From: Paracoccaceae bacterium
GTDB lineage: Bacteria; Pseudomonadota; Alphaproteobacteria; Rhodobacterales; Rhodobacteraceae
DNA length: 64,000 bases
Direction: 5' to 3'
NCBI GenBank assembly: GCA_030066905.1
Contig: JASJAR010000012.1
Location: 1 to 64,000 of the forward strand
A model generated the notes under the pieces. It was not told where the DNA came from. It did not search any database and saw only the letters and a program-made list of their open reading frames with translations. A program made the translations under genes and the position numbers. This document shows, piece by piece, positions 17,292 through 25,828 of the stretch; within the stretch, counting starts at the first letter, position 1, and each line of letters opens with the position of its first letter.

Positions 17292-17470
17292 GCGCCGAGA
17301 ATACCCGCCCCGGGCTCGACCCGGGGCCCCGATCCACCAGGCCGCGCGGGGCCCCGGGTCGAGCCCGGGGCGGGGTCAAGAGCATCCCGCGTCCCGGACT
17401 TGATCCGGGACCTCGATTCAGTGGGCAGAACGCCGCCCCCGCGCGCGCCCCAATCGGGGCCGACCCATGA
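17288..17470 (+). CDS. Repeat-encoded 60-codon ORF between urtC and urtD
   Basis: The frame opens with an ATG overlapping the urtC stop (ATGA, 17288-17291). It closes with a TGA overlapping the urtD start (ATGA, 17467-17470). Nearly the whole body is made of the intergenic palindromes. It therefore encodes RPGLDPGPR twice and GAPGRARGG. No domain is expected. It may be translated only to carry ribosomes from urtC to urtD. Whether it is a true gene is uncertain. Confidence 0.45.
   Translation: MSAENTRPGLDPGPRSTRPRGAPGRARGGVKSIPRPGLDPGPRFSGQNAAPARAPIGADP
17308..17411. repeat. Palindromic intergenic repeats (three units) in urtC-urtD
   Basis: Three palindromes occur: CCCCGGG-CTCGA-CCCGGGG (17308-17326), CCCCGGG-TCGAG-CCCGGGG (17352-17370) and GTCCCGGA-CTTGA-TCCGGGAC (17391-17411). 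They are the same family as the units at 18.96, 20.25, 30.76 and 39.45 kb. They occur in alternating orientation. Confidence 0.9.
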
Positions 17471-18207
17471 ACACCCTCCTCGAAGTCTCCGGCGTCTCCG
17501 TCTCCTTCGACGGGTTCCGCGCGATCAACAACCTGTCGTTCCAGATCGGCCCTCAGGAACTGCGTGCGGTGATCGGCCCCAACGGCGCGGGCAAGACCAC
17601 GTTCATGGACATCGTCACCGGCAAGACCCGCCCCGACGAGGGCCGGGTGACCTACGGCGAACGCTCGCAATCGCTTCTGAAGATGTCCGAAAGCGAAATC
17701 GCCCGGGCCGGGGTGGGCCGGAAGTTCCAGCGCCCCACGGTGTTCGAGGACCAGTCGGTGGCCGACAACCTGATGATGGCGCTGAAGAAGGACCGCGGCC
17801 CCTTCGCCGTTCTCGCCTTCCGCCCAAGCCGCGCCGATGAGGCCCGGGTCGAGGAGCTTGCCGGCGAGATCGGGCTCGCGGCGGCCCTCCACCGCAAGGC
17901 GGGCGAGCTCTCCCACGGCCAGAAGCAATGGCTCGAAATCGGGATGCTTCTGGCCCAGGACCCCCAGCTTCTCCTCGTTGACGAGCCCGCCGCCGGGATG
18001 ACCGTCTCCGAACGCGAGCACACCACCGACATTCTCGTCGAGGCCGCCAAGACCCGCGCCGTCGTCGTCGTCGAGCACGATATGGAGTTCGTCCGGCGGC
18101 TGGGCTGCAAGGTCACAGTGCTCCACGAAGGATCGGTCCTCGCCGAGGGGTCCATCGACCATGTGACGTCGGATGGGAAGGTCATAGAGGTGTATCTTGG
18201 CCGCTGA
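17467..18207 (+). CDS. urtD: Urea ABC transporter ATP-binding protein UrtD
   Basis: 246 residues, LivG type. Walker A GPNGAGKTT (about 39), the UrtD-typical TGKTRPDEGRVTYGE, signature ELSHGQKQWLEIGMLL, Walker B LLLVDEPAAGMT and H-loop VVEHDMEFVRRL are present. SHGQ replaces the common SGGQ, as is normal for UrtD. It overlaps the repeat ORF by ATGA and overlaps urtE by 11 nt. Confidence 0.96.
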   Translation: MNTLLEVSGVSVSFDGFRAINNLSFQIGPQELRAVIGPNGAGKTTFMDIVTGKTRPDEGRVTYGERSQSLLKMSESEIARAGVGRKFQRPTVFEDQSVADNLMMALKKDRGPFAVLAFRPSRADEARVEELAGEIGLAAALHRKAGELSHGQKQWLEIGMLLAQDPQLLLVDEPAAGMTVSEREHTTDILVEAAKTRAVVVVEHDMEFVRRLGCKVTVLHEGSVLAEGSIDHVTSDGKVIEVYLGR

Positions 18208-18904
18208 GGTGCTGAAGATCGAAGGGCTGACGCTGCATTACGGCGGCAGCCAGATCCTCCACGGCGTCGATATCACCGCCCGCCGCGGCGAGGTGACCTG
18301 CGTGATGGGCACCAACGGGGTGGGGAAGACCTCGCTTCTCAAAGCCATCTCCGGCACCCATCCGCGCTCGGGCGGGACGTTTGTTCTCGACGGCGAGGAG
18401 ATCGGCCGGGGCGGGGCCCACGGGCTCGCCCAGAAGGGCGTGGCCTATGTGCCCCAGGGGCGCGAGATTTTCCCGTTCCTCACGGTGGCCGAGAACCTCG
18501 AGACCGGCTTTGCCTGTCTGCCGCGCAGCGACCGCCATGTGCCGGACCATATCTTCGACCTTTTCCCGATCCTCAGAGACTTCCTCGGCCGCCGCGGGGG
18601 CGACCTGTCGGGCGGTCAGCAGCAGCAGCTCGCCATTGCCCGGGCGCTGGTGACCCGGCCGAAGCTCCTTCTTCTCGACGAGCCCACCGAGGGCATCCAG
18701 CCCAACATCATCAAGCAGATCGGCGAGGTGATCCGCACCCTGCGGGAGGCCGGAGACATGGCCATCGTGCTCGTGGAACAGTATTTCGACTTCGCTTTCG
18801 ATCTCGGAGACGAGTTCCTCGTTCTCGAACGCGGCACGAAGAAGCTTGGCGGGGCCGCTGGGGAAGTGGAGCGCGAGGCGCTGCTAGAGGCGGTGGCGGT
18901 CTAG
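18197..18904 (+). CDS. urtE: Urea ABC transporter ATP-binding protein UrtE
   Basis: 235 residues, LivF type. Walker A GTNGVGKTSLLKAISG, signature LSGGQQQQLAIARAL, Walker B LLLLDEPTEGIQPNII and the switch-region VEQYFDFAFDL are typical of UrtE. The TTG start at 18197 follows an AGAGGTG ribosome site and lies inside urtD. An in-frame GTG at 18209 is the alternative. Last gene of urtABCDE. No urease genes occur in this window. Confidence 0.95.
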   Translation: MAAEVLKIEGLTLHYGGSQILHGVDITARRGEVTCVMGTNGVGKTSLLKAISGTHPRSGGTFVLDGEEIGRGGAHGLAQKGVAYVPQGREIFPFLTVAENLETGFACLPRSDRHVPDHIFDLFPILRDFLGRRGGDLSGGQQQQLAIARALVTRPKLLLLDEPTEGIQPNIIKQIGEVIRTLREAGDMAIVLVEQYFDFAFDLGDEFLVLERGTKKLGGAAGEVEREALLEAVAV

Positions 18905-18955
18905 GTCGGACCGGTCGCTGCATGTCCGCCGGTAGAGACCCAAAAAAACACCCCT

Positions 18956-19025
18956 CCCGGGCTTGACCCGGGACCTCGATCTGCCTGGCTCTCCATCGGG
19001 TCGGGGCCCCGGGTCAAGCCCGGGG
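18956..19025. repeat. Palindromic intergenic repeat pair after urtE
   Basis: CCCGG-GCTTGA-CCCGGG (18956-18972) and CCCCGGG-TCAAG-CCCGGGG (19007-19025) face opposite ways about 35 nt apart. They may serve as a transcription terminator or 3' stabiliser for the urea operon. Confidence 0.85.
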
Positions 19026-19147
19026 CGCGTGGTCGTGTAGGGTAACCCGGGCCGCGCGATCGCCAGGCCCCAAACGCCGCTTCTGTCCCCGGCCTTGTCC
19101 CCAGCCCGCCCGGCAGGGTAGGCCGGGGCGATCACAAGGAGGCCCCC

Positions 19148-20131
19148 ATGGCAGTCGAAAAGATGAGCGTGGTCGACATCCCCGACCCCGGCGGACCCGA
19201 GGCGCTCCGCTTCACCCGCCGCCCCGTCCCCGAGCCCGGGCCGGGCGAGGTGCTCTTGCGGGTGATCGCGGCCGGAGTGAACGGCCCCGACCTCCTCCAG
19301 CGAAAAGGGGCCTACCCGCCACCGCCCGGCGCCTCGGACCTTCCCGGTCTCGAAGTCGCCGGGGAGGTCGTGGCGCCCGGCGCGGAGGCGAACCGCTGGG
19401 CGGCGGGCGACCGGGTCGTCGCGCTGACCAACGGCGGCGGCTATGCCGAATATGTCGCCGTGCCCGAGGGCCAGTGCCTGCCGGTCCCCCAGGGCCTCGA
19501 CCCGGTCGATGCCGCAGGGCTGCCGGAGACCTATTTCACCGTCTGGTCCAACGTCTTTTTCGGCCACGCTGTCCCCGAGGGCGCGAGGATGCTCGTCCAG
19601 GGTGGGGCCGGCGGCATCGGTGCAACGGCCGTCGCCCTCGGCGCGGCCTTCGGGCTCGAGGTCTTTGCGACCGCCGGAAGCGCCGAAGCCCTCGCCTTCG
19701 TCGAAAGCCTCGGCGCGGCGCGGGCGATCGACTACCGAAGCGAGGATTACGTCGCGGTCCTGAAGGAGGCCGGCGGGGCCGATATCGTCGTCGACATCCT
19801 CGGCGGGAGCCATATCGCGCGCCATCTCAAGGCCTGCGGCATGGACGGGCGCATCGTCCAGTTGTCGTTCCGTCAGGGCTCGAAGGTGGAGATCGATCTG
19901 ATGCCGGTGATGCTGAAGCGGCTGACGCTCATGGGCTCGACCCTCCGGCCCCGACCCCCGGCCTTCAAGGCCGCCGTGGCACGCGATCTCGAAGCGAAGG
20001 TCTGGCCGCTCTTTGCGGATGGCCGGCTCCGGGCGGTGACCCACAAGGCGCTGCCGCTGTCCGAGGCGGCCGAGGCGCACCGCATGCTCGAAGCGGGTGG
20101 CCATCGCGGCAAGGTGATCCTCCGCGTCTGA
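19148..20131 (+). CDS. NAD(P)H:quinone oxidoreductase, PIG3/zeta-crystallin type
   Basis: A 327-residue zinc-independent medium-chain dehydrogenase. The N-terminal GroES-like fold (about 10-130) contains GVNGPDLLQRKGAYPPPPGASD, typical of the TP53I3/PIG3 subfamily. The nucleotide-binding loop is VQGGAGGIGATAVALG (about 150). No catalytic zinc cysteines are present. AAGGAGGCCCCC precedes the ATG. It probably reduces quinones with NADPH in the cytoplasm and protects from oxidative stress. It stands alone between two intergenic repeat clusters. Confidence 0.9.
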   Translation: MAVEKMSVVDIPDPGGPEALRFTRRPVPEPGPGEVLLRVIAAGVNGPDLLQRKGAYPPPPGASDLPGLEVAGEVVAPGAEANRWAAGDRVVALTNGGGYAEYVAVPEGQCLPVPQGLDPVDAAGLPETYFTVWSNVFFGHAVPEGARMLVQGGAGGIGATAVALGAAFGLEVFATAGSAEALAFVESLGAARAIDYRSEDYVAVLKEAGGADIVVDILGGSHIARHLKACGMDGRIVQLSFRQGSKVEIDLMPVMLKRLTLMGSTLRPRPPAFKAAVARDLEAKVWPLFADGRLRAVTHKALPLSEAAEAHRMLEAGGHRGKVILRV

Positions 20132-20250
20132 CGGGGGGACGAGGAACCTCCGCACCGCCCGGGGCGGGAGGCGGATGGATTGAAACATGTCGCGGGTCTT
20201 GGTCTGGCGGGGCATTCGGCCCGCACGCCAACAGACCATGACGACGCACG

Positions 20251-20321
20251 CCCCGGACTTGATCCGGGGCCGCGAACCCATCGCGCGCAAGACCGACCGG
20301 GGCCCCGGATCAAGCCCGGGG
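20251..20321. repeat. Palindromic intergenic repeat pair before cytochrome peroxidase
   Basis: CCCCGGACTTGATCCGGGG (20251-20269) and CCCCGGATCAAGCCCGGGG (20303-20321) lie in inverted orientation. They occupy the centre of the 317-bp gene-free stretch 20132-20448. Otherwise I see nothing in it beyond a possible promoter for the peroxidase gene. Confidence 0.88.
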
Positions 20322-20448
20322 CGTGTCCTGTCGAGATCGACGGTCCAAGGCTCAATGCCCCTCAGGCAGCAAAAATCGCTTCCAGCGCTTCAAGCTCGGA
20401 TCATCACGCTCTAGTCTCGCACCTGTACCGTTCGAAGGTTTCGCGCCC

Positions 20449-21765
20449 GTGCTCCGCAGTCTCGCTCTCGTTCTGACCTTGCTGGCCGGTTCCGCTGTTG
20501 CGGAGCCCCTCCTGCCCGCGGCTCCGAGCGACGACGACTTCGTCCCGGTCGATGCCGACCTCGCGGCCCTCGGCCAGCTTCTGTTCTACGACCCCATCCT
20601 GTCGGGCAACCGCAACATCTCCTGTGCGACCTGCCATCATCCGCGCTTTGCCACCTCCGACGGGCTCTCGCTCGGGATGGGGGAGGGGGGCGTCGGCCTC
20701 GGGCCCGACCGGGTTGCGGACCCTGCAAACCTCCCCGAGCAGCGCATCCCGAGGAATGCGCCGGCGCTGTTCAACCTCGGCGCAAAGGAATTCACCGTCC
20801 TCTTCCATGACGGCCGGATCGAGGCCGACCCGGCCCGCCTCTCTGGCCTCCGGACACCCCTCGGGGAAGACATGGTCCAGGGCTTCGCCTCGCTTCTGTC
20901 GGCCCAAACCATGTTCCCGGTCCTTTCGCCGGACGAGATGGCCGGGCATTACGGCGAGAACGAGGTCTCGACGGCCGTCCGCCAGGGCCGGCTCACCGGC
21001 GCGGGCGGCGCCTGGGATCTGATCGCGGCCCGGGTCCGCGCGATCCCCGGCTACCAGGCCCTCTTCGACGCCGCCGTCCCCGAGATCGCCGCCGGCCGGC
21101 CGGTGGATTTTACCGATATCTCCGATGCCATCGCCGCGTTCATGGAGGTCGAATGGCGCTCCACCGACAGCCCGTTCGACGCCTTTCTGCGGGACGGCAC
21201 CGCTCTGGCGCCAGAGGCCATGACCGGGCTCGACCTCTTTTACGGGGCGGCTGGCTGCGCCACCTGCCATTCGGGGGCCTTCCAGACCGATCACGGCTTT
21301 CACGCCATGGGCCAGCCGCAGCTCGGCCCCGGCAAGGCGGAACGCTTCGAGACCCACCGGAAGGACATCGGCCGGATGCGGGTGACGGGGCGCGCCGAAG
21401 ACGGCTACCGGTTCCGCACCCCGTCGCTCCGCAACGTCGTCCATACCGGCCCCTGGGGCCATGCCGGCGCCTATTCCGACCTCCGCGCCTTTCTTGCCCA
21501 TCATGCCGACCCGGTGGCGGGGCTTGCAGCCTATGCGCCCCAGGCCAGGCTGCCGGCGCTTCCCGGCGTGGCGGACGATTGGGCCGCGACCGCAAGCGAG
21601 GCCCGGGCCATCGCGGCGGCGGTTGAGATCGGCCCCGTCGCGCTGAGCGAGGCGGAGATCGACGCCCTTATCGCCTTTCTCGATACCCTGTCGGACCCCG
21701 TGGCGCTGAAGGGCCGGCTGGGCATCCCCGACACGGTCCCTTCCGGGCTCCCCGTCGAGCGCTGA
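20449..21765 (+). CDS. Di-heme cytochrome c peroxidase (MauG/CCP family)
   Basis: 438 residues from a GTG start at 20449, which puts a signal peptide (LRSLALVLTLLAGSAVA) first and has GAAGG upstream. A longer open frame reaches 20323 without sense. Two c-type heme motifs are visible: CATCHH near residue 62 and CATCHS near 268. A conserved distal region RNAPALFNLGAKEFTVLFHDGR lies between them. The periplasmic enzyme reduces peroxide, or in MauG relatives oxidises a partner protein. It is convergent with the FG-GAP/UnbV gene, 16 bp away. Confidence 0.9.
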   Translation: MLRSLALVLTLLAGSAVAEPLLPAAPSDDDFVPVDADLAALGQLLFYDPILSGNRNISCATCHHPRFATSDGLSLGMGEGGVGLGPDRVADPANLPEQRIPRNAPALFNLGAKEFTVLFHDGRIEADPARLSGLRTPLGEDMVQGFASLLSAQTMFPVLSPDEMAGHYGENEVSTAVRQGRLTGAGGAWDLIAARVRAIPGYQALFDAAVPEIAAGRPVDFTDISDAIAAFMEVEWRSTDSPFDAFLRDGTALAPEAMTGLDLFYGAAGCATCHSGAFQTDHGFHAMGQPQLGPGKAERFETHRKDIGRMRVTGRAEDGYRFRTPSLRNVVHTGPWGHAGAYSDLRAFLAHHADPVAGLAAYAPQARLPALPGVADDWAATASEARAIAAAVEIGPVALSEAEIDALIAFLDTLSDPVALKGRLGIPDTVPSGLPVER

Positions 21766-21781
21766 ACCGATTTTCGCCCCT

Positions 21782-23281
21782 TCAATCGAGCCGCTGAATG
21801 CCGATGGTCTCGTTGACCGGCACCTCGATCCAGGCGCCGGCCGTCCCGCCGGGCCAGATCACGCGCACCCGCGCCGCCTCCGCCGCCCCGAGCCCGAAAT
21901 GCACCGGCCCCGCCTGACCGCCGGCATGACCGCCGCCGACGGTGACCTCGCGGGCCTGCACCCCAGCGTCGGTCTCGACCTCGATCCAGGCCCCGACGGC
22001 ACGGGTATTGGGCGCCGATTGCCTTAAGTCCACCCCGAGCCAGTTGCCCGCCTCCGTCTCGTTGCGCCAGATTTCGACCGGGGCCCGCCGGTTTACGACC
22101 ACCACGTCCAGCCGCCCATCGCCGTCGAGATCCGCGAGCGCCGCCCCCCGGCCCCGACGAGTGCTCGCAAGCCCCGCCTCGACCGAGCGTTCGGTGAAAC
22201 TCCCGTCCGGCCGCTGCATCAGAAGGTTGTTGGGGTCCTCCATCGCGTTCGAGGGCATCTGGTCGACATTCCCCTTGGCGATGAAGAGATCGAGGCGGCC
22301 GTCGTTGTCGATATCGCCGAACTCCGCGTGCCAGCCGGTGGCGGGCCGTCCGTCGTCGCCGATATGGGGGCGCTGGGCATAGGTGCCGATGGCGAAGGGC
22401 GCGTTGTCGTAGCCCGCCCCCGTGTTGAGCTTCAGAAGCTGGTCGCCCATCGAGGTGAGCATCACATCGGGGAGACCGTTGCCGGTGATATCCGCGCTGG
22501 CGATCCCCATCCCCCAGAGCGATATCCGCGGCCAGCCGTCGGCCTCGGTCCGGGCGGCCAGCGGGTCGAGCCGCCACATCTCTTCCTGGCCGCCACGGAC
22601 GTAGTAGTGGCGATCGTTGGAGATGCGCAGCTCCGGCGTGCCGCGCCGCTGCCAGTCGGAGACCAGCATCGACAGCGCGCAATAGCCCGGGGCCAGCGGC
22701 AGGGGGGCGCCGTAGCCCGCCGGACCCGGCCGGTGGAGTTCGTTCGCGTCGCAGGCCTGGAACGGCCCGTCGGGGTTCGCGCGGTCGACATAATTGCCGA
22801 TGGCGAGCGTCGGCCAGAGGGCCGCTCCCTCCCATGTCGCCGAAAAGGCGGTGGACCAGCGGGCGCCGGCCTCGAAGCCCCAGGCGTCGCCGGCCTCTTC
22901 GAAGGCGCAGGCGCCACGGCCCCGCCAGAGCGCGTTCGCCCCGACCCGGAGGATCGCGAGGTCGAGATGCCCGTCGCTGTCGATATCGAGGGGATAGGCG
23001 CCGGTGACGCCGGTCAGGGCCTCCGCCGGCGCCTCCGCAAAGCGGATGGCGCCGCCGTCGCTCCGGTTCACGTAAAGCCGCGCGGGGCTTTCGCCGCCGG
23101 CGATGTAGAGGTCGGGCAGGGCGTCGCCGTTGCAGTCAAAAACCGCCACGCCACCGCCGACGAAATGTTCCCAGCCGCCGCCATAGATATGGGGCGCGGG
23201 AAGCGCGTCGGGCACCGCCGCGAAGCGGGGCTCGGCCGCGACCGGCAGCGCCGCCAGCCAGATTGCCGCCGCCAGCCTCAT
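21782..23281 (-). CDS. Secreted FG-GAP/ASPIC-UnbV repeat protein (CRTAC1-like)
   Basis: 499 residues with a signal peptide (1-16). Repeated calcium-binding FG-GAP blades follow: FDCNGDALPDLYIAGG, LDIDSDGHLDLAILR, ADITGNGLPDVMLTS, GDIDNDGRLDLFIAKGN and ADLDGDGRLDVVVVNR. The C-terminal 100 residues match the ASPIC/UnbV domain (LGVDLRQSAPNTRAVGAWIEV and GPVHFGLGAAEAARVRVIWPGG). It is a periplasmic or extracellular beta-propeller, probably a binding scaffold. Its ATG overlaps the ROK-regulator stop (ATGA), so it may be co-transcribed with that regulator. Convergence with a MauG-like peroxidase suggests a partnership. Confidence 0.9.
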   Translation of the reverse strand: MRLAAAIWLAALPVAAEPRFAAVPDALPAPHIYGGGWEHFVGGGVAVFDCNGDALPDLYIAGGESPARLYVNRSDGGAIRFAEAPAEALTGVTGAYPLDIDSDGHLDLAILRVGANALWRGRGACAFEEAGDAWGFEAGARWSTAFSATWEGAALWPTLAIGNYVDRANPDGPFQACDANELHRPGPAGYGAPLPLAPGYCALSMLVSDWQRRGTPELRISNDRHYYVRGGQEEMWRLDPLAARTEADGWPRISLWGMGIASADITGNGLPDVMLTSMGDQLLKLNTGAGYDNAPFAIGTYAQRPHIGDDGRPATGWHAEFGDIDNDGRLDLFIAKGNVDQMPSNAMEDPNNLLMQRPDGSFTERSVEAGLASTRRGRGAALADLDGDGRLDVVVVNRRAPVEIWRNETEAGNWLGVDLRQSAPNTRAVGAWIEVETDAGVQAREVTVGGGHAGGQAGPVHFGLGAAEAARVRVIWPGGTAGAWIEVPVNETIGIQRLD

Positions 23282-24615
23282 GCCGCCCCCGTCAGCCGGT
23301 CGGTGGCCACGTCGAGGGCGAGGGTCGCTGCGCCACGGGCCCAGACCAGATCGCCCCAGGCATTCACGTCGAGCCGGGGCACCCGCCCGGCATAGATCTT
23401 CTGCCGCCCGATCTCGGACAAAACGTTGTCGGCGTAAAGAAAGTCGAACTGAAGCCGTGCCCCCGATACGATGATTGTCGAAGGGTCGTAGAGGCTGATG
23501 ACGTTCGCCAGCGCCAGCGCGAGATAGCGCCCCGCGCGGGCGAAGACGGCGCGGGCCGCCGCATCGCCGTCCCTGGCGCGGTCGTGAAGAAGCTCCAGCA
23601 TGCCGAGATGGGAGGCGATGTCGGGCGCGGTCTGGCCGAGCACCGTCGCGGCCTCCCGGGCAAGAGCGTAGTCGGAGACATAGGCCTCAAGGCACCCCCG
23701 CTGGCCGCAACGGCAGAGCGCACCGTCGAGCTGGACGGTGGTATGCCCCAGTTCGAGCCCGCGCCGGTTGGCGCCACGGTAGAGCTGGTGGTCGATCACG
23801 AGCCCCATCCCCACGCCATGCTCGATGGTAACGACGGCGAAATCGGGCAGCTTGCGGCCGGCGCCGAACCAGAGTTCGGCCAGGGTGACGAGATTGGCGT
23901 CGTTATCGATCTCGACCTGGATACCCAGACGATCGCTGGCCAGACGTCTGAGGGCGACCGATCCCGTTGACAGGATCGGCGACCACAGCACCTCCCCGGC
24001 GGTGTAATCGACCGTTCCGGGAAGGCCGAGCCCGATGCTGAGCAGGCTGTCTGCCGACTGGCCCGCCCGCGCCATGAGCTGAGCGAGAAGCTCGGCGGCT
24101 TCATCGAGGAGTCCTTCGAGGCTGCGGACGGTGCGCGCGGCCGGGAGGGTGACGCTCGCCAGCGGTTGGCCGGCGAAATCCGTGAGCACCGCGGTGCTCA
24201 CCGGATTCGACAGCTTGATCCCGGCGACGTAGCCGATGCCGGGGTCGACAGCGAGGGCGACGGGCGGGCGTCCGCGCCCGGGCGTCCGGGCGCCGCCGTC
24301 GACCTCGACCAGGAGCCCGGTTGCAAGCAGTTCGCTCACCGCCGACGTCACGGTCGCGGGCGAGACACCAAGATGCTTGGCGACGTCGAGCCGCGACAGG
24401 ACGCCGTGGGACCTCACGGTATCGTAGACCTGCCGCCGGAGTGGCGGCGCGGTGGTGCCGACGCCGGGGCGGATCGGCCCGAAGCCCTCCTCCGGGCTCG
24501 CAACCGCCGCGGCAAATGGTGCCGTCGTATCGGCCATATCGCTTGGCAGACCGGTCGGGCAACGGCCCGGCGCGGTCGGCACTCCTCCCTGTCTCGAGGG
24601 GTGGCGGTGCAACAT
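23278..24615 (-). CDS. xylR: ROK family transcriptional repressor of xylose genes (XylR)
   Basis: 445 residues. A winged helix-turn-helix (about 57-105, VLSRLDVAKHLGVSPATVTSAVSELL) is followed by an ROK sugar-kinase-like domain with ATP/sugar motifs (IEIDNDANLVTLAELWFG-like, EHGVGMGLVIDHQLYRGANRRGLELGH) and the zinc-binding CRCGQRGCLEAY. The start at 24615 has GAGGGG upstream; an alternative ATG at 24537 would drop 26 residues. It is divergent from xylF across a 115-bp AT-rich operator region, so repression relieved by D-xylose is inferred. Confidence 0.9.
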   Translation of the reverse strand: MLHRHPSRQGGVPTAPGRCPTGLPSDMADTTAPFAAAVASPEEGFGPIRPGVGTTAPPLRRQVYDTVRSHGVLSRLDVAKHLGVSPATVTSAVSELLATGLLVEVDGGARTPGRGRPPVALAVDPGIGYVAGIKLSNPVSTAVLTDFAGQPLASVTLPAARTVRSLEGLLDEAAELLAQLMARAGQSADSLLSIGLGLPGTVDYTAGEVLWSPILSTGSVALRRLASDRLGIQVEIDNDANLVTLAELWFGAGRKLPDFAVVTIEHGVGMGLVIDHQLYRGANRRGLELGHTTVQLDGALCRCGQRGCLEAYVSDYALAREAATVLGQTAPDIASHLGMLELLHDRARDGDAAARAVFARAGRYLALALANVISLYDPSTIIVSGARLQFDFLYADNVLSEIGRQKIYAGRVPRLDVNAWGDLVWARGAATLALDVATDRLTGAA

Positions 24616-24628
24616 GCGGCCGCCCCTC

Positions 24629-24660
24629 GAAATTTATTTTGACAACTAAATTAATTTCGT
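24629..24660. promoter_or_regulatory. Operator and promoter in the xylR-xylF intergenic region
   Basis: An AT-rich imperfect palindrome starts GAAATTTATTT and ends TAAATTAATTTC, strikingly unlike the GC-rich surroundings. TTGACA (24639-24644) sits in its centre and could be the -35 box for xylF. The position between a ROK regulator and xylF fits a XylR operator. Confidence 0.6.
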
Positions 24661-24730
24661 CAATCCTTGAGTCGCGGGCAAGTGGGCCCGTGCCGCACGC
24701 AAAAACGGCGGCATCCAATGGGAGGAAAAC

Positions 24731-25750
24731 ATGCGCAAAGTATTCGTTGCGGCGGCCCTCGCGTCCGCCGCTTTCACAACATCGGCTCTGGCCCAGACGG
24801 TCGGCGTGTCCTGGTCGAACTTCCAGGAAGAGCGCTGGAAGACCGACGAGGCGGCCATCGTCGGCGTGCTCGAAGCCGCCGGGGCCACGTATCTGTCGAC
24901 CGACGCCCAATCGTCTTCGGCCAAGCAGCTTTCGGATGTCGAAAGCCTGATGGCCCAGGGTGTGGACGCGCTCATCATCCTCGCTCAGGATGCCGAGGCG
25001 ATCCTGCCGGCGGTCCAGGCCGCCGTCGACGAGGGCATTCCGGTCGTCGCCTATGACCGTCTCATCGAAGACCCCCGCGCCTATTATCTCACGTTCGACA
25101 ACGTCGAAGTGGGCCGGATGCAGGCCCGCGCGGTGTTCGAAGAGCAGCCCTCGGGCAACTACGTGATGATCAAAGGCTCCTCGGCCGACCCCAATGCGGA
25201 CTTCCTGCGCGGCGGTCAGCAGGAAATCCTGCAAGCGGCCATCGATGCCGGTGACATCACCATCGTCGGCGAGGCCTATACCGACCAGTGGCTCCCCGCG
25301 AACGCCCAGCGGAACATGGAACAGATCCTCACCGCGAACGACAACAACGTCGATGCGGTCGTCGCTTCGAACGACGGCACCGCCGGCGGTGTCGTGGCAG
25401 CGCTGACCGCCCAAGGGATGGAAGGCATGCCCGTGTCCGGGCAGGACGGCGACCATGCCGCTCTGAACCGCGTCGCACTCGGCACCCAGACCGTCTCGGT
25501 CTGGAAAGACGCCCGCGACCTCGGCCGGGTGGCCGCCGAGATTGCCCTCGAAATGGCCGGTGGGGCCGGAATGGCAGACATGCCGGGCCGCGTGGAGTTC
25601 ACCACCCCGGGCGGCAACGTCATGAACGCCTCGTTCCTTGAGCCCGTGCCGATCACCCGGCGCAACCTCAACGTCGTGGTTGAGGCCGGCTGGATCAGCC
25701 AGGAGGCGCTCTGCCAGGGCGTGACCGACGGGCCGATCCCCTGCAACTAA
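24731..25750 (+). CDS. xylF: D-xylose ABC transporter substrate-binding protein XylF
   Basis: 339 residues with a signal peptide (MRKVFVAAALASAAFTTSALA). The mature protein shows XylF signatures: VGVSWSNFQEERWKTDEAAI, DALIILAQDAEAILPAV, VVAYDRLIEDPRAYYLTFDN, GSSADPNADFLRGGQQEIL and VSGQDGDHAALNRVALGTQTVSVWKD. First gene of the xylose operon, divergent from the ROK regulator. It delivers D-xylose to XylH/XylG. Confidence 0.96.
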   Translation: MRKVFVAAALASAAFTTSALAQTVGVSWSNFQEERWKTDEAAIVGVLEAAGATYLSTDAQSSSAKQLSDVESLMAQGVDALIILAQDAEAILPAVQAAVDEGIPVVAYDRLIEDPRAYYLTFDNVEVGRMQARAVFEEQPSGNYVMIKGSSADPNADFLRGGQQEILQAAIDAGDITIVGEAYTDQWLPANAQRNMEQILTANDNNVDAVVASNDGTAGGVVAALTAQGMEGMPVSGQDGDHAALNRVALGTQTVSVWKDARDLGRVAAEIALEMAGGAGMADMPGRVEFTTPGGNVMNASFLEPVPITRRNLNVVVEAGWISQEALCQGVTDGPIPCN

Positions 25751-25772
25751 GCCCGGTCGACTGACCGAGATC

Positions 25773-25797
25773 AGGCGGCCCCCGCACGGGGCCGCCT
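25773..25797 (+). promoter_or_regulatory. Intercistronic hairpin between xylF and xylH
   Basis: AGGCGGCCCC/GGGGCCGCCT forms a perfect 10-bp stem with a 5-nt loop, 22 nt after the xylF stop. No U-tract follows. Same placement as in the other three transporter operons of the window. Confidence 0.6.
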
Positions 25798-25828
25798 AAC
25801 ACAAATCCGCAATCGGGGAGGGCGGCGG

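Noticed and set aside
20323-20448. Upstream extension of the cytochrome peroxidase from ATG 20323
   Set aside because: It would bury the signal peptide and run through the end of the intergenic repeat region; the GTG at 20449 is more sensible.
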